Shown: piece by piece, positions 20,345 through 32,900 of the stretch
Layout: every line of letters starts with the position of its first letter
Numbering within the stretch: position 1 is the stretch's first letter
Origin: Ichthyophis bannanicus
Lineage: Eukaryota; Chordata; Amphibia; Gymnophiona; Ichthyophiidae
NCBI GenBank assembly: GCA_033557465.1
Contig: CM066039.1
Coordinates: forward strand, 395,703,440 to 395,767,439
DNA length: 64,000 nucleotides
Direction of reading: 5' to 3'
Translations under genes and position numbers: made by a program
The notes under the pieces: generated by a model
What the model was told of the DNA's origin: nothing
The model's input: only the letters and a program-made list of their open reading frames with translations
Database searches by the model: none

Positions 20345-20575
20345 TGCATGCAAAATGCAATGTGTGCCTTCGAGTCAGTCCTGACTCCTGGCGACCCAGA
20401 AGCTCCTGGGTTTTCTTGGCAGTGTCACCAGAAGTAGATTGCCAGGCCTTTCTTCCGAGGCAATGGAGGGTTAAGTGACTTGCCCAAGGTCACAAGGAGT
20501 GCTAGTGGGAATCGAACCCTGGTTGCTTGGTTACCAAGCCAGTGTTCTAACCACTAGGCTACTCCTCCACTCCGC
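20345..20575 (-). mobile_element. Composite tRNA-derived SINE (reverse)
   Basis: On the minus strand AGTAGCCTAGTGGTTAGAAC near 20565 (A box), GGGTTCGATTCCCAC near 20515 (B box), CTTGTGACCTTGGGCAAGTC, then a different body with GGTCGCCAGGAGTCAGGACT near 20385. The head matches the SINE at 16.85 kb but the body and tail differ, so this is a separate SINE type. Confidence 0.75.
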
Positions 20576-20860
20576 AATATTTGCATAAGGAGGGCAATTT
20601 TCAGAGCAATTTTGGTAGGTAAAAGTGTCTTCCATTGACAAGCAGGGTTGAATGGGGCATTTGACAGCATGGGGATGGAACATCTCTCCCAGAGGCCAGA
20701 ACCAATACAAAGTTCTGAGCAGGTGCGACGATCTCCTTGGTCTCTTCAGTTTTTTTTTCTTCTTTGCAAAAGCAAAGCTGTCCTGTATTTAAGGGTTTTT
20801 CCACCTCTATGTGTGTCTGGTGTAATTGGGGAGTGTTGGAGAGCGTTTGTGCATGTGTAT
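20576..20860. other. Left flank of minisatellite, unassigned
   Basis: No recognised element. TG-rich words start to appear from about 20800. Confidence 0.4.
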
Positions 20861-21228
20861 GTGTGCTTGTCATGAGGAATGTTGAAGAGTGTGTGTGTAT
20901 GTGAGTGTGTCATGGGGAGTGTCGGACAGCGAGTGTGTGCATGAGTGTGTCATGGAGAGTGTCTGATTATCGTGCATGAATGTGTGTGTGTCATGGGGAG
21001 TGTCGGAGAGCTTTCATTTGTGTCTGTGTATGTGTGTGTCTGTTATGGGGAGTGTCGGAGAGCATGTGTGTGTGTTCCTTGTGGAGTGTTGGAGAGCATG
21101 TGTGTCTGTGTGTCTGTGCATTGTGTGTGTCATGGGGAGTATCGGAGAGCATGCGTTTGTGTCTATGTATGTGTGTCTCTGTTATGGGGAGTGTTCGACA
21201 ACATGTGTATTGTATATGTGAGTGTGTT
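20861..21228. repeat. TG-rich minisatellite, left part (diverged units)
   Basis: Units of the form GTGTCATGGGGAGTGTCGGA + GAGC(A/G)TG(TG)n. They use TCGGAGAGC and not the TAGGCGAGC of the main array, and spacing is irregular. DIRS copy C interrupts the array at 21229; it continues at 26937. Confidence 0.85.
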
Positions 21229-21553
21229 TCTCCAGGAACAAGCAGGAAGTCAGTCCTCACATATGGATGACTTTGACACCGATAGAACCTACGCGGAGCA
21301 TTTCCCCAGCTTTCAAAGAAAGCCTTTAGGAATGCCCCTTCTCATCTTGCTCTGTCTCCTGTTTTCTGCGGAGCCCAACAAATGCATGTCCTGTGTCCCC
21401 GGAAAAATTCCCTAAAATTATCCTCTTAGTTGAGATTTTCCTGGTTTGCGTACCGCTTCCTCTTCCCACCTTGAGCCGGCGCTGTCCTTGGCTCCTTTCT
21501 CTTTTTTCATCAAGGCTCGCCTCGACTGGCGTTCAAGCCCTTTTTTGCCCGAT

Positions 21554-23225
21554 GTCTCTCGGTGACTTTAAAAGTGTGATTGTTGCAGTCAAATCATATC
21601 TGTCACAGACACACACGACTGCTGCTTGCACTGCCTTGGCCCGGACCATGACAGTACCTCCTGCGACCGGTGTCAGACCGTTTCTTGTTGGTCCGAGGGG
21701 TCATGGCCTGAGTTGCAGGAGAAGATGTTCCTACAATCCAGCTCTGCTCCAGCTTCAGTGCTGGGCCGGAAGCCAAGCACCTCCTGTGAGACCCGGGTGT
21801 CTTCAGAGTCCTGGAGCAGTGGCTCCTCTGGAAAGATGCCAGACCTTGACAAGAAAAAGAAAAAATCCTCTAAGCCAGTCGAGATTCCACCGGGGAAATA
21901 TGGTAAGATCCCGCAGCGGGACTTGGGCGACTCCGAGCAGCGCCTTCCTAAGGTCTCTAGGAAGGAGTCCTTGGCTGGCAGTGACTGTATGAGGCTCCCC
22001 GAGGCCACGGTTCTCGTAGAGGACATGCTTGCCAGAGTGCCAGCATCAGGCCCAGAACCCTCTGTGCCCACGCTGAAAGCTGTAGAGCCTGCTGACATCG
22101 AGGCCAGAATGGCGGTCTCGGAACAGAGTATCTCTGCCTTCCTGACCATGCAACAGGCGATGATATCAGGTTCGCCTGCATCATCTGCCCGAACAACTGG
22201 GCCCCCCCCGACTGTGGTGATGTCCCCAGGCGTTGAGCCAGGCCCCGAGCGCTATCAATCTCGGGCCAACACTCTGCACCGATCGAGGTCCTGGTCCTGT
22301 TCCTCGGGTGTCCGGTCCTCACCAGCTAGCTTCCGGGAGTCTAACCCGAGACCATTCGAGGGGGTCTCGATTCTCCTATGCAGGCCTTGAGGCACAGGAG
22401 CTCTGAGCCTCGGACTCCTCAACGCCCTCTGAGTTGGTCTGGGAGACTGACGTTGAGGCCTCCCCCGAGACCTCTCGACACAGAGACATCTTCTCAGAGC
22501 CATCTCCCCCGGAACTCTGACACCATTCCCCACCCAAGGATGTGGCATTCCACGACTTCGTCTGGGACATGGCCCGAGCCCTCTCGTTCTCCACTGAGTC
22601 CAAGGAGTATCTATGCTCCGAAGAGCTGGAGATCCTCCAGTATGAATCTCCCCCAAAGGAGGCTCTATTGGTGCTGGTGCAACCCATCCTCAAACAGCTG
22701 CTCCTACAGCTGTGAGAGACCCCGGCCTCTGTGCTGGTGGTCAGCCGACGTCTCAACGCCATCTATTGCACCAAGAGGAGTCCAGGCTTCCAGAAGGCCT
22801 AACTTCCTCACAATTCCATGCTACTGGAGTCCTCGATGCAGAAGCTCAAGAGCCAGAAGACTTATTCTTCTGTACCCCCAGGTAAAGAGGTCAGGGCCCT
22901 TGATGCCCTGGGGCATAAGTGTTTCCAAGGGTCCATGCTAGGCTGCTGGATACAAACCTATGAGCTCTACATAGGGATGTATCATAAGAGTCTCATCCAG
23001 GAGCTTTCTGGCTTCTCTGCAGGCTCTCCGGGGAACCCCTGCAATGGTTCCAGACCTTTGTAGCCACCATCTGGGATTGCTCCAAGTTTCTGTTCCAAGC
23101 CGCCTACATTGGGTTCGAGGCTGCAGCCCGGGCAGCAGCCACAGGAATCAGTGCTCAGAGCCAGGCCTGGCTGCAGACCTCTGATCTCGAGCAGTGGGTC
23201 CAGGAAAAGCTGCTGGATGTCCCCT
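21554..23225 (+). pseudogene. DIRS gag-like protein, copy C, frameshifted
   Basis: It starts MSLGDFK, shifts frame, then reads VTDTHDCCLHCLGPDHDSTS and CDRCQT (Cys/His-rich block of copies B and D). A lysine/serine region, an acidic/Pro-rich region and, near 23180, LEQWVQEKLLDVP follow in changing frames (visible breaks near 21565, 22390, 22710 and 23226). About 550 codons originally. The role as structural protein is inferred from position. Confidence 0.6.
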
Positions 23226-23779
23226 GAACTGGGGATAATCTATTTGGAAAACCTATGCCAACAAGGCGGCCACATGGCAGAGGCTTTCAAAGAAGACGCC
23301 CTACCCTTTCCCATAAGAAAACCTCTGGGAAAAGGCCAACTTTCTAGAGGAAGAAAGGCCCTTTCCATCAGAGTCACCACTACCAGATCTTTCCAAGCCA
23401 GCAGCCCCTGGGATCCCAGCCCAAGGACCAGGGATATGGACCCAGGAAGTCAACAGCTCCCAAGCAGCAGACACCAGCTCCGGCTAAACCTGGCAGGAGC
23501 TTTTGACTCCAGGGCAGGGCCTCCCTCCCCCTGGGAGACCCTCACCAGCCCACAGGGGGCCGCTTGGCACTTTTCAGATCACTTCGGAATAGTGGGCACT
23601 CCGGGTGATGAAGAAGGGTTACCACCTCCACTTCGAACTACCACCTATGGGACATTTTCCAGGAGAGCCAGTGCAACCTCTCCTTCACCAGGCCCTTTTG
23701 CTTTCAGAGCTAGCAGGTCTTACTAAGGGACAGGGTGGTAGAGCCTGTCCCTCAGTACCTCTGGGGCAAGGGCTTCTAC

Positions 23780-24500
23780 TCAATGTACTTTCTTGTCCCC
23801 AAGAGAACCGGGGATCTCAGGCCCATCTGAGACCTGAACAAGTTCCTGGTGAGGTTGAAGTTCAAAAGGCTCTCCCTTTGGACACTGCTGCCCTACCTCC
23901 AACAGGGAGATTGTCTTTTCTCCTTGGACCTAAAGGATGCCTACACACACATCCTGGTCCACCCATCTCACCGGCAATACCTGAGATTCATGGTAGGGGG
24001 AGGCCACTACCAATACAAAGTACTTCCCTTTGGTCTGGCCTCCTTGCCAAGAGTGTTCACAAAGTGTCTAGCAGTGGTAGCCGCCCATCTACACCTACAA
24101 GGGGTATTCGTCTTCCCTTACTTGGACGACTGGCTTATGAGGGGCAGCACAGCCGCAGAGGCCAGTCAGGGCATAGAACGTACCATTCTTCTCCTTCAGC
24201 ACCTGTGGTTCATCATCAACTACCCCATATCATATCTCTCTCCGGTGCAAGACCTAGAGTTCCTCGGTGCTCAGCTGGACATGGTGTGGGCCAGAGCCCT
24301 CCTCCCTCAGGATAGGGCAGGACACCTCAAACAGCTGGCAGGTGAGGTCCAGCACTGCAAAACAGTGTTGGTTTGCTGCCTTCTCCACCTGCTGGGACAC
24401 ATGGCCTCCATGGTCCATGTCACACCTCTAGTCTGCCTGCACATGTGGACAGCCCAGTGGTGCCTTCATTCTCAGTGGACCCAGGCCACAGGCTGACTCC
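23780..24500 (+). pseudogene. DIRS reverse transcriptase, copy C
   Basis: RTGDLRPI, then a stop (near 23827), then DLNKFLVRLKFKRLSL, LLPYLQQGDCLFSLDLKDAY (first catalytic Asp), HYQYKVLPFGLASLPRVFTK and FVFPYLDDWLMRG with the catalytic YLDD intact near 24115-24133. From 23849 about 215 codons are open. The upstream stop and missing frame continuity make it inactive. Confidence 0.8.
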
Positions 24501-24559
24501 GGGACAGGGTCAGAGTCTCCCACCAGCTGGCAAGATCCCTTGACTGGTAGCAGAACCTG

Positions 24560-25395
24560 GGCCTCCTTTGGGCAAGGATGCCCTTCCTGGTGCCCCCATT
24601 GCAGTGTACCCTGACCACAGATGCCTCTCTCCAGGGCTGGGGAGCTCACTGCGGAGTTCACCGCACTTAGGGTTGCTGTCCAGGGAGGAGTCTGTTACAG
24701 ATCAGCCTCCTGGAACTCCGGGCGGTAGCCTTCACCTTACAGTATGTGCATTCCGCTCCCTCTTGTGGAACAGATCTGTGCTGGTCCAGACGGACAACCA
24801 GGTAGCAATGTTCTATATAAACAAGCAGGGAGCACGGGTTCGTACTCCCTCTGCCCAGGAGGCTGTAGCCCTCCTCGGCTTTGCAGTGTACAACAGCATG
24901 CTTTTGCGAGCAATCTACCTTCCAGGCCAGGACAACTACCTGGCAGACAGACTCAGCAGAGTCCTATGCCCTCACGAGTGGCGTCTCGATCCTGCAGTGG
25001 CAGAGAAGCTCTTCCGCCTTTGGGGCTGGTCCGAGATGGACCTCTTTGACTCTCTGGACAACATGCAGCTGGCTCGCTTTTGCTCCAGGCAACTGCACCC
25101 ACGGAGGGTAGAAGCAGATGCATTCCTAATTACATAGTCCGAGGGACTGCTGTATGCATTCCCACCAACTCCCCTGGTCGCCAGGACTCTGTTCAAAATT
25201 CAGAACAAGAGAGCATCTATGATTCTGATTGCCCCCAGATGGCTCAGGCACCCTGGTTCCCACTACTGCTCTCACTGGCGGCGACACTCCCAGTACCCCT
25301 GGGTCGAGACCCAGACCTCCTGACTCAGAAGGAGGGCTCCTTTCTGAACCTTAATGTGGGGTCATTGACTCTAATGGCCTGGCTGCTGAGAGTGT
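24560..25395 (+). pseudogene. DIRS RNase H and C-terminal extension, copy C
   Basis: LTTDASLQGWGAH (24607-24650) holds the first catalytic Asp of RNase H, LELRAVAFTLQ follows, and VQTDNQVAMFYINKQGA (24784-24834) holds a later Asp. DNYLADRLSRV and EMDLFDSLDNMQLARFCSRQ lead into the extension (LLYAFPTNSPG region, LIAPRWLRHPG near 25225-25255). A stop at 25135 and frame changes break it. Confidence 0.75.
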
Positions 25396-25399
25396 AGGC

Positions 25400-26405
25400 T
25401 TGGCCCCACTCAACCTACCACAAGAGGTTGAGGAGATCCTGCTAGCCTCCAGGAAGCACTCCACGAGGGGGGCTTATGCCATTAAGTGGCGCAGGTTCTC
25501 CCTGTGGTGCGCAGATAGGAAGAAGAACCCTTTCTCCTGCCATGTCCAGCTGGTACTTCAGTACCTAGTACATCTGTCGCACACAGGGCTGAAATCTAAC
25601 TCTGTCTGGGTGCATCCGAGTGCCATAGCCGCACACCATCATCCAGTAGGGGGAAAGCCTTTATCCAGCCAGCCCCTGGTCTCCTGTTTCCTACAGGGCC
25701 TTCTGCTTTCTAAGCCCCCTGTCCGCTCCCTGGCAGCAGAATGGGATCTCAATGTGGTGCTCTCCCAGCTGACTAGGCCACCATTTGAGCCACTGGCCAC
25801 TTGCCACCTCAGATACTTATCATGGAAGGTGGCCTTCTTGGTGGCACTGATTTCAGTGCACAGTCAGCAAGTTCCAAGCACTGGTGGCGGACCCCCCATA
25901 CACCAGGTTCTTCAAGAACAGGGTAGTGCTCCGCACTCACTCTTAAGTTCCTTCCAAAGGTGGTATCCCCTTTTCACCTCAACCAGGAGGTGGTGCTCCC
26001 CACCTTCTACCTGTGGCCTCATGCCGGCAGGGAGGAACTCATACTCCACATGCTGGACTATAAATGAGCCCTGTCCTTCTACCTGCAGCAGACCCAGGGC
26101 CAGCCCAAAGCACCTCATCTTTTCGTGTCCTATGACCCCAGCAGACTGGGGCTCTCTGTAACCAAGGGTACCCTACTTCATTATCCTCGCCTATGAGCGT
26201 TCGGGCCTCTCCCTAGAGCATTGGATCACAGTGCATCACGTGAGAGTGATGGCTACGTTGGTGGCCCACCTCCATTCTGTGACATAAATTTGCACAGCCC
26301 CCACTTGGTCATCCATTCACATGCTCACAGCACAGTACTGCCTGGAAAACAAATCCCGCAGGGACAGTGCTTAGGTCAGGCAGTGTTGCGTAATATTCTT
26401 GGAGT
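25400..26405 (+). pseudogene. DIRS tyrosine recombinase, copy C, frameshifted
   Basis: The N-terminal domain (VEEILLASRKHSTRGAYAIK, YLVHLSHTGLKSNSVWVH) is open from 25400. RYLSWKVAFLVALIS leads to the catalytic domain, where the frame shifts near 25870: the expected VSKFQALVADPPYTRF lies in the next frame. HHVRVMATLVAHLH and, near 26300, APTWSSIHMLTAQYC mark the C-terminal His/Trp and Tyr region. The order is right for the R-H-R-Y family but the gene is dead. Confidence 0.75.
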
Positions 26406-26631
26406 ATAGGCTACTCCTGCCCTCTGACCCTCTGTGTTCAGGCTACTGGAATGATAGTGTTGCTGGAAGCTAGGGTCTTGCAGAGTCTTTCAGCAGGGAC
26501 TCATCTTCTACAACTCATGGCCACCCAACTGATTGCTGTGGGTACTGTCATGGTTTGGTCCTCAGCAGCCTGGAGCTAGGGAGTCCCATATGTGAGGATT
26601 GATTTCCTGCTTTGTTGCTGGAGAAAGCGCA

Positions 26632-26936
26632 GTTACTCACCTATTATAGGTGTTCTCTGGGAACAGCAGAAATCAGTCCTCACAACCCTCCCTCCTCTCC
26701 TTGGAGTTGCCCTCTTTCTATTTTTTGTTGACTACTATATTAGCTATGTCATCTGACTGAACAAGATGGCACCCTTGGACTGGAAGGGACCACACATGTG
26801 TGGTAGCATTCCCAAAGGCTTTCTTTGAAAGCTAGGGAAATGCTCTGCGCAGGCTCTGTTGGCGCCGATATCACCCATATGTGAGGACTGATTCCCGCTG
26901 TTCTGAGAGAACACCTGTTACAGGTGAGTAACTACG
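26632..26936. repeat. DIRS copy C right-end hairpin
   Basis: 26632-26690 (AGTTACTCACCTATTATAGG, then CAGCAGAAATCAGTCCTCAC) is largely the reverse complement of 26876-26935 (GTGAGGACTGATTCCCGCTG, then ACAGGTGAGTAACTAC). Same structure as copy A at 3.2-3.5 kb. Confidence 0.8.
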
Positions 26937-29900
26937 CTGTGCCATGGAGCTTGTCACAGAACATCTGTGTCATAAGGAGTGTCAGAAAGTGTGTATGTGT
27001 CACGGGGAATGTTGGAGAGCATGAGTGTGTCTATTTGTGTGTGTGTGTCATGTGGAGTGTCAGAGAGCATGTGTATGTGTGCGTATGTGTCAAGGGGAAT
27101 GTCAGAGAGTGAGTGTGTGCCATTGGGAGTATCGGAGATTGTGTGTGTGTGTCATGGGGAATGTTGGAGAGTGTGTGTATATGTAATATATTTGTATGCA
27201 TGTCTCATGGGGAATGTCAGAGAACATGTGTGTGTCTGCATATGTGTGTGTGTCATGGGGAGTGTCTGACATCATGTGTGTGTGTCATGGGGAGTGTAGG
27301 CGAGCGTGTGTCTGTGTCTGTGTGTGTGTCATGGGGAGTGTAGGCGAGCGTGTGTCTGTGTGTCATGGGGAGTGTAGGCGAGCGTGTGTCTGTGTCTGTG
27401 TGTGTGTCATGGGGAGTGTAGGCGAGCGTGTGTCTGTGTCTGTGTGTGTGTCATGGGGAGTGTAGGCGAGCGTGTGTCTGTGTGTGTGTGTGTAATGGGG
27501 AGTGTCTGACATCATGTGTGTGTGTCATGGGGAGTGTAGGCGAGCGTGTGTCTGTGTATGTGTGTGTGTCATGGTGAGTGTCTGACAGCTTGTGTGTGTG
27601 TCATGGGGAGTGTCTGACATCATGTGTGTGTGTCATGGGGAGTGTAGGCGAGCGTGTGTCTGTGTGTGTGTGTGTGTCAAGGGGAGTGTAGGCGAGCGTG
27701 TGTCTGTGTGTGTGTGTCATGGGGAGTGTAGGTGAGCGTGTGTCTGTGTGTGTGTGTGTGTGTCATGGGGAGTGTAGGCGAGCGTGTGTCTGTGTGTGTG
27801 TGTGTGTCATGGGGAGTGTAGGCGAGCGTGTGTCTGTGTGTGTGTGTGTCATGGGGAGTGTAAGCGAGCGTGTGTCTCTGTGTGTGTGTGGGATGGGGTG
27901 TGTCTGCGAGAGTGTGTCTGTGTGTGTGTGTGTCATGGGGAGTGTAGGCGAGCGTGTGTCTGTGTGTGTGTGTGTGTCATGGGGAGTGTAGGCGAGCGTG
28001 TGTCTGTGTATGTGTGTGTGTCATGGGGAGTGTCTGACATCATGTGTGTGTGTCATGGGGAGTGTAGGCGAGCGTGTGTCTGTGTGTGTGTGTGTGTCAT
28101 GGGGAGTGTAGGCGAGCGTGTGTCTGTGTGTGTGTGTGTGTGTCTTGGTGTGTTTTGGAGAGCGTGTGTGTGTGTGTGTGTGTGTCATGGGGAGTGTAGG
28201 CGAGCGTGTGTCTGTGTGTGTGTGTGTGTCATGGGGAGTGTAGGCGAGCGTGTGTCTGTGTGTGTGTGTGTGTCATGGGGAGTGTCTGACATCATGTGTG
28301 TGTGTCATGGGGAGTGTAGGCGAGCGTGTGTCTGTGTGTGTGTGTGTGTCATGGGGACTGTAGGCGAGCGTGTGTCTGTGTGTGTGTGTGTGTCATGGAG
28401 AGTGTAGGAGAGCGTGTGTCTGTGTGTGTGTGTGTGTCATGGGGAGTGTAGGCGAGCATGTGTCTGTGTATGTGTGTGTGTCATGGGGAGTGTCTGACAT
28501 CATGTGTGTGTGTCATGGGGAGTGTAGGCGAGCGTGTGTCTGTGTGTGTGTGTTATGGGGAGTGTAGGCGAGCGTGTGTCTGTGTGTGTGTCATGGGGAG
28601 TGTAGGCGAGCGTGTGTCTGTGTCTGTGTGTGTGTCATGGGGAGTGTAGGCGAGCGTGTGTGTGTGTGTCATGGGGAGTGTAGGCGAGCGTGTGTCTGTG
28701 TGTGTCATGGGGAGTGTAGGCGAGCGTGTGTGTGTGTGTGTGTCATGGGGAGTGTAGGCGAGCGTGTGTCTGTGTGTGTGTCATGGGGAGTGTAGGCGAG
28801 CGTGTGTCTGTGTCTGTGTGTGTGTCATGGGGAGTGTAGGCGAGCGTGTGTGTGTGTGTGTGTGTGTGTGTCATGGGGAGTGTAGGCGAGCGTGTGTGTG
28901 TGTGTGTGTGTGTGTGTCATGGGGAGTGTAGGCGAGCGTGTGTATGTGTGTGTGTGTGTCATGGGGAGTGTAGGCGAGCGTGTGTATGTGTGTGTGTGTG
29001 TGTCATGGGGAGTGTAGGCGAGCGTGTGTCTGTGTGTGTGTGTGTCATGGGGGGAGTGTACGAGAGCGTGTGTCTGTGTGTGTGTGTGTCATGGGGAGTG
29101 TAGGCGAGCGTGTGTCTGTGTTTGTGTGTGTCATGGGGAGTGTAGGCGAGCGTGTGTCTGTGTGTGTGTGTGTCATGGGGAGTGTAGGCGAGCGTGTGTA
29201 TGTGTGTGTGTGTGTCATGGGGAGTGTAGGCGAGCATGTGTATGTGTGTGTGTGTGTGTCATGGGGAGTGTAGGTGAGCGTGTGTCTGTGTGTGTGTGTG
29301 TCATAGGGAGTGTAGGCGAGCGTGTGTCTGTGTGTGTGTGTGTCATGGGGAGTGTAGGCGAGCGTGTGTATGTGTGTGTGTCATGGGGAGTGTAGGCGAG
29401 CGTGTGTCTGTGTGTGTGTGTGTCATGGGGAGTGTAGGCGAGCGTGTGTCTGTGTGTGTGTGTGTGTCATGGGGAGTGTAGGCGAGCGTGTGTCTGTGTA
29501 TGTGTGTGTGTCATGGGGAGTGTAGGCGAGCGTCTGTGTATGTGTGTGTCATGGGGAGTGTAGGCGAGCGTCTGTGTATGTGTGTGTCATGGGGAGTGTA
29601 GGCGAGCGTGTGTCTGTGTATGTGTTTGTGTCATGGGGAGTGTAGGCGAGCGTGTGTCTGTGTGTGTGTGTGTGTCATGGGGAGTGTAGGCGAGCGTGTG
29701 TCTGTGTGTGTGTGTGTCATGGGGAGTGTAGGCGAGCGTGTGTCTGTGTGTTTGTGTGTCATGGGGAGTGTAGGCGAGCGTGTGTATGTGTGTGTGTGTG
29801 TCATGGGGAGTGTAGGCGAGCGTGTGTCTGTGTGTGTGTGTGTGTCATGGGGAGTGTAGGCGAGCGTGTGTTTGTGTATGTGTGTGTGTGTCATGGGGAG

Positions 29901-32900
29901 TGTAGGCGAGCGTGTGTCTGTGTGTGTGTGTGTCATGGGGAGTGTAGGCGAGCGTGTGTATGTGTCATGGGGAGTGTAGGCGAGCATGTGTCTGTGTGTG
30001 TGTGTGTGTCATGGTGAGTGTCGGCGAGCGTGTGTGTGTGTGTGTGTGTGTATCATGGGGAGTGTAGGCGAGCGTGTGTATGTGTGTGTGTGTGTGTCAT
30101 GGGGCGTGTAGGTGAGCGTGTGTATGTGTGTGTGTGTGTCATGGGGAGTGTAGTCGAGCGTGTGTCTGTGTGTGTGTGTGTGTCATGGGGAGTGTAGGCG
30201 AGCGTGTGTATGTGTGTGTGTGTCATGGGGAGTGTAGGCGAGCGTGTGTCTGTGTGTGTGTGTGTCATGGGGAGTGTAGGCGAGCATGTGTCTGTGTGTG
30301 TGTGTGTCATGGGGAGTGTAGGCGAGCGTGTGTATGTGTGTGTGTCATGGGGAGTGTAGGCGAGCGTGTGTCTGTGTGTGTGTGTGTCATGGGGAGTGTA
30401 GGCGAGCGTGTGTATGTGTGTGTGTGTGTGTCATGGGGAGTGTAGGCGAGCGTGTGTCTGTGTGTGTGTGTCATGGGGAGTGTAGGCGAGCGTGTGTATG
30501 TGTGTGTGTCATGGGGAGTGTAGGCGAGCGTGTGTCTGTGTGTGTGTCATGGGGAGTGTAGGCGAGCGTGTGTGTGTGTGTGTGTCATGGGGAGTGTAGG
30601 CGAGCGTGTGTGTGTGTGTGTGTCTTGGGGAGTGTAGGCGAGAATGTGTGTGTGTGTGTCTTGGGGAGTGTAGGCGAGCGTGTGTCTGTGTGTGTGTCAT
30701 GGGGAGTGTAGGCGAGCGTGTGTGTGTGTGTGTGTCATGGGGAGTGTAGGCGAGCGTGTGTCTGTGTGTGTGTCATGGGGAGTGTAGGCGAGCGTGTGTC
30801 TGTGTGTGTGTCATGGGGAGTGTAGGCGAGCGTGTGTCTGTGTCTGTGTGTGTCAACGGGAGTGTAGGCGAGCGTGTGTCTGTGTGTGTGTCATGGGGAG
30901 TGTAGGCGAGCGTGTGTCTGTGTCTGTGTGTGTGTCATGGGGAGTGTAGGCGTGCGTGTGTCTGTGTGTGTGTCATGGGGAGTGTAGGCGAGCGTGTGTA
31001 TGTGTGTGTGTGTGTCATGGGGAGTGTAGGCGAGCGTGTGTCTGTGTGTGTGTCATGGGGAGTGTAGGCGAGCGTGTGTCTGTGTCTGTGTGTGTGTCAG
31101 TGGGCGTGTCGGCGAGCGTGTGTCTGTGTGTGTGTGTGTCATGGGGAGTGTAGGCGAGCATGTGTATGTGTGTGTGTGTCATGGGGAGTGTAGGCGAGCG
31201 TGTGTATGTGTGTGTGTGTGTCATGGGGAGTGTAGGCGAGCGTGTGTCTGTGTGTGTGTCATGGGGAGTGTAGGCGAGCATGTGTCTGTGTGTGTCATGG
31301 GGAGTGTAGGCGAGCGTGTGTCTGTGTGTGTGTCATGGGGAGTGTAGGCGAGCGTGTGTCTGTGTGTGTGTGTGTCATGGGGAGTGTAGGCTAGCGTGTG
31401 TATGTGTGTGTGTCATGGGGAGTGTAGGCGAGCGTGTGTGTCATGGGGAGTGTAGGCGAGCGTGTGTGTGTGTGTGTGTCAGGGGGAGTGTAGGCGAGTG
31501 TGTGTGTGTGTGTGTGTCATGGGGAGTGTAGGCGAGCGTGTGTGTGTGTGTGTGTGTCATGGGGAGTGTAGGCGAGCGTGTGTATGTGTGTGTCATGGGG
31601 AGTGTCGGCGAGCGTGTGTGTGTGTGTGTGTCATGGGGAGTGTAGGCGAGCGTGTGTCTGTGTGTGTGTGTGTCATGGGGAGTGTAGGCGAGCGTGTGTC
31701 TGTGTGTGTGTCATGGGGAGTGTAGGCGAGCGTGTGTGTGTGTGTGTGTGTGTGTCATGGGGAGTGTAGGCGAGCGTGTGTCTGTGTATGTGTGTGTCAT
31801 GGGGAGTGTAGGCGAGCGTGTGTCTGTGTCTGTGTGTGTGTCATGGGGAGTGTAGGCGAGCGTGTGTCTGTGTGTGTGTGTGTCATGGGGAGTGTAGGCG
31901 AGCGTGTGTCTGTGTGTGTGTGTGTGTCATGGGGAGTGTAGGCGAGCGTGTGTGTGTCTGTGTGTGTGTCATGGGGAGTGTAGGCGAGCGTGTGTGTGTG
32001 TGTGTGTCATGGGGAGTGTAGGCGAGCGTGTGTCTGTGTGTGTGTCATGGGGAGTGTAGGCGAGCGTGTGTCTGTGTGTGTGTGTGTCATGGGGAGTGTA
32101 GGCGAGCGTGTGTGTGTGTGTGTGTCATGGGGAGTGTAGGCGAGCATGTGTCTGTGTGTGTGTGTGTGTCATGGGGAGTGTAGGCGAGCGTGTGTCTGTG
32201 TCTGTGTGTGTCATGGGGAGTGTAGGAGAGAGTGTGTCTGTGTGTGTGTGTGTGTGTCATGGGGAGTGTAGGCGAGCGTGTGTCTGTGTGTGTGTGTGTG
32301 TCATGGGGAGTGTAGGCGAGTGTGTGTCTGTGTGTGTGTGTGTCATGGGGAGTGTAGGCGAGCGTGTGTCTGTGTATGTGCGTGTCATGGGGAGTGTAGG
32401 CGAGCGTGTGTCTGTGTCTGTGTGTGTGTCATGGGGAGTGTAGGCGAGCGTGTGTCTGTGTGTGTGTGTGTCATGGGGAGTGTAGGCGAGCGTGTGTGTG
32501 TGTGTGTGTGTGTGCCTCATGGGGAGTGCCGGCGAGCGTGTGTATGTTTTTGTGCGTGTCTTGGGGAGTGTAGGCGAGCGTGTGTGTGTGTGTGTGTGTG
32601 TGTCATGGGGAGTGTAGGCGAGCGTGTGTCTGTGTGTGTGTCATGGGGAGTGTAGGCGAGCGTGTGTCTGTGTGTGTGTGTGTGTCATGGGGAGTGTAGG
32701 CGAGCGTGTGTGTGTGTGTGTGTCATGGGGAGTGTAGGCGAGCGTGTGTCTGTGTGTGTGTGTGTCATGGGGAGTGTAGGCGAGCGTGTGTCTGGGTGTG
32801 TGTCTTGGGGAGTGTAGGGGAGTGTGTGTCTGTGTGTGTGTGTGTCATGGGGAGTGTAGGCGAGCGTGTGTCTGTGTCTGTGTGTGTCATGGGGAGTGTA

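Larger units (their letters stand above)
21229..26936 (+). mobile_element. DIRS-type retrotransposon copy C, both ends present
   Basis: About 5.7 kb. The left end (CTCCAGGAACAAGCAGGAAG, CAGTCCTCACATATGG, then TTTCAAAGAAAGCCTTTAGG) is matched in inverted orientation at 26795-26930 (CCTAAAGG-like CCAAAGGCTTTCTTTGAAAG, then CCATATGTGAGGACTGATTC). Between them lie gag, RT-RNase H, the extension and the tyrosine recombinase in DIRS order, all broken by stops or frameshifts. Both flanks are minisatellite units, so the insertion site is clear. No target duplication is visible, as expected for recombinase-mediated insertion. Confidence 0.9.
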
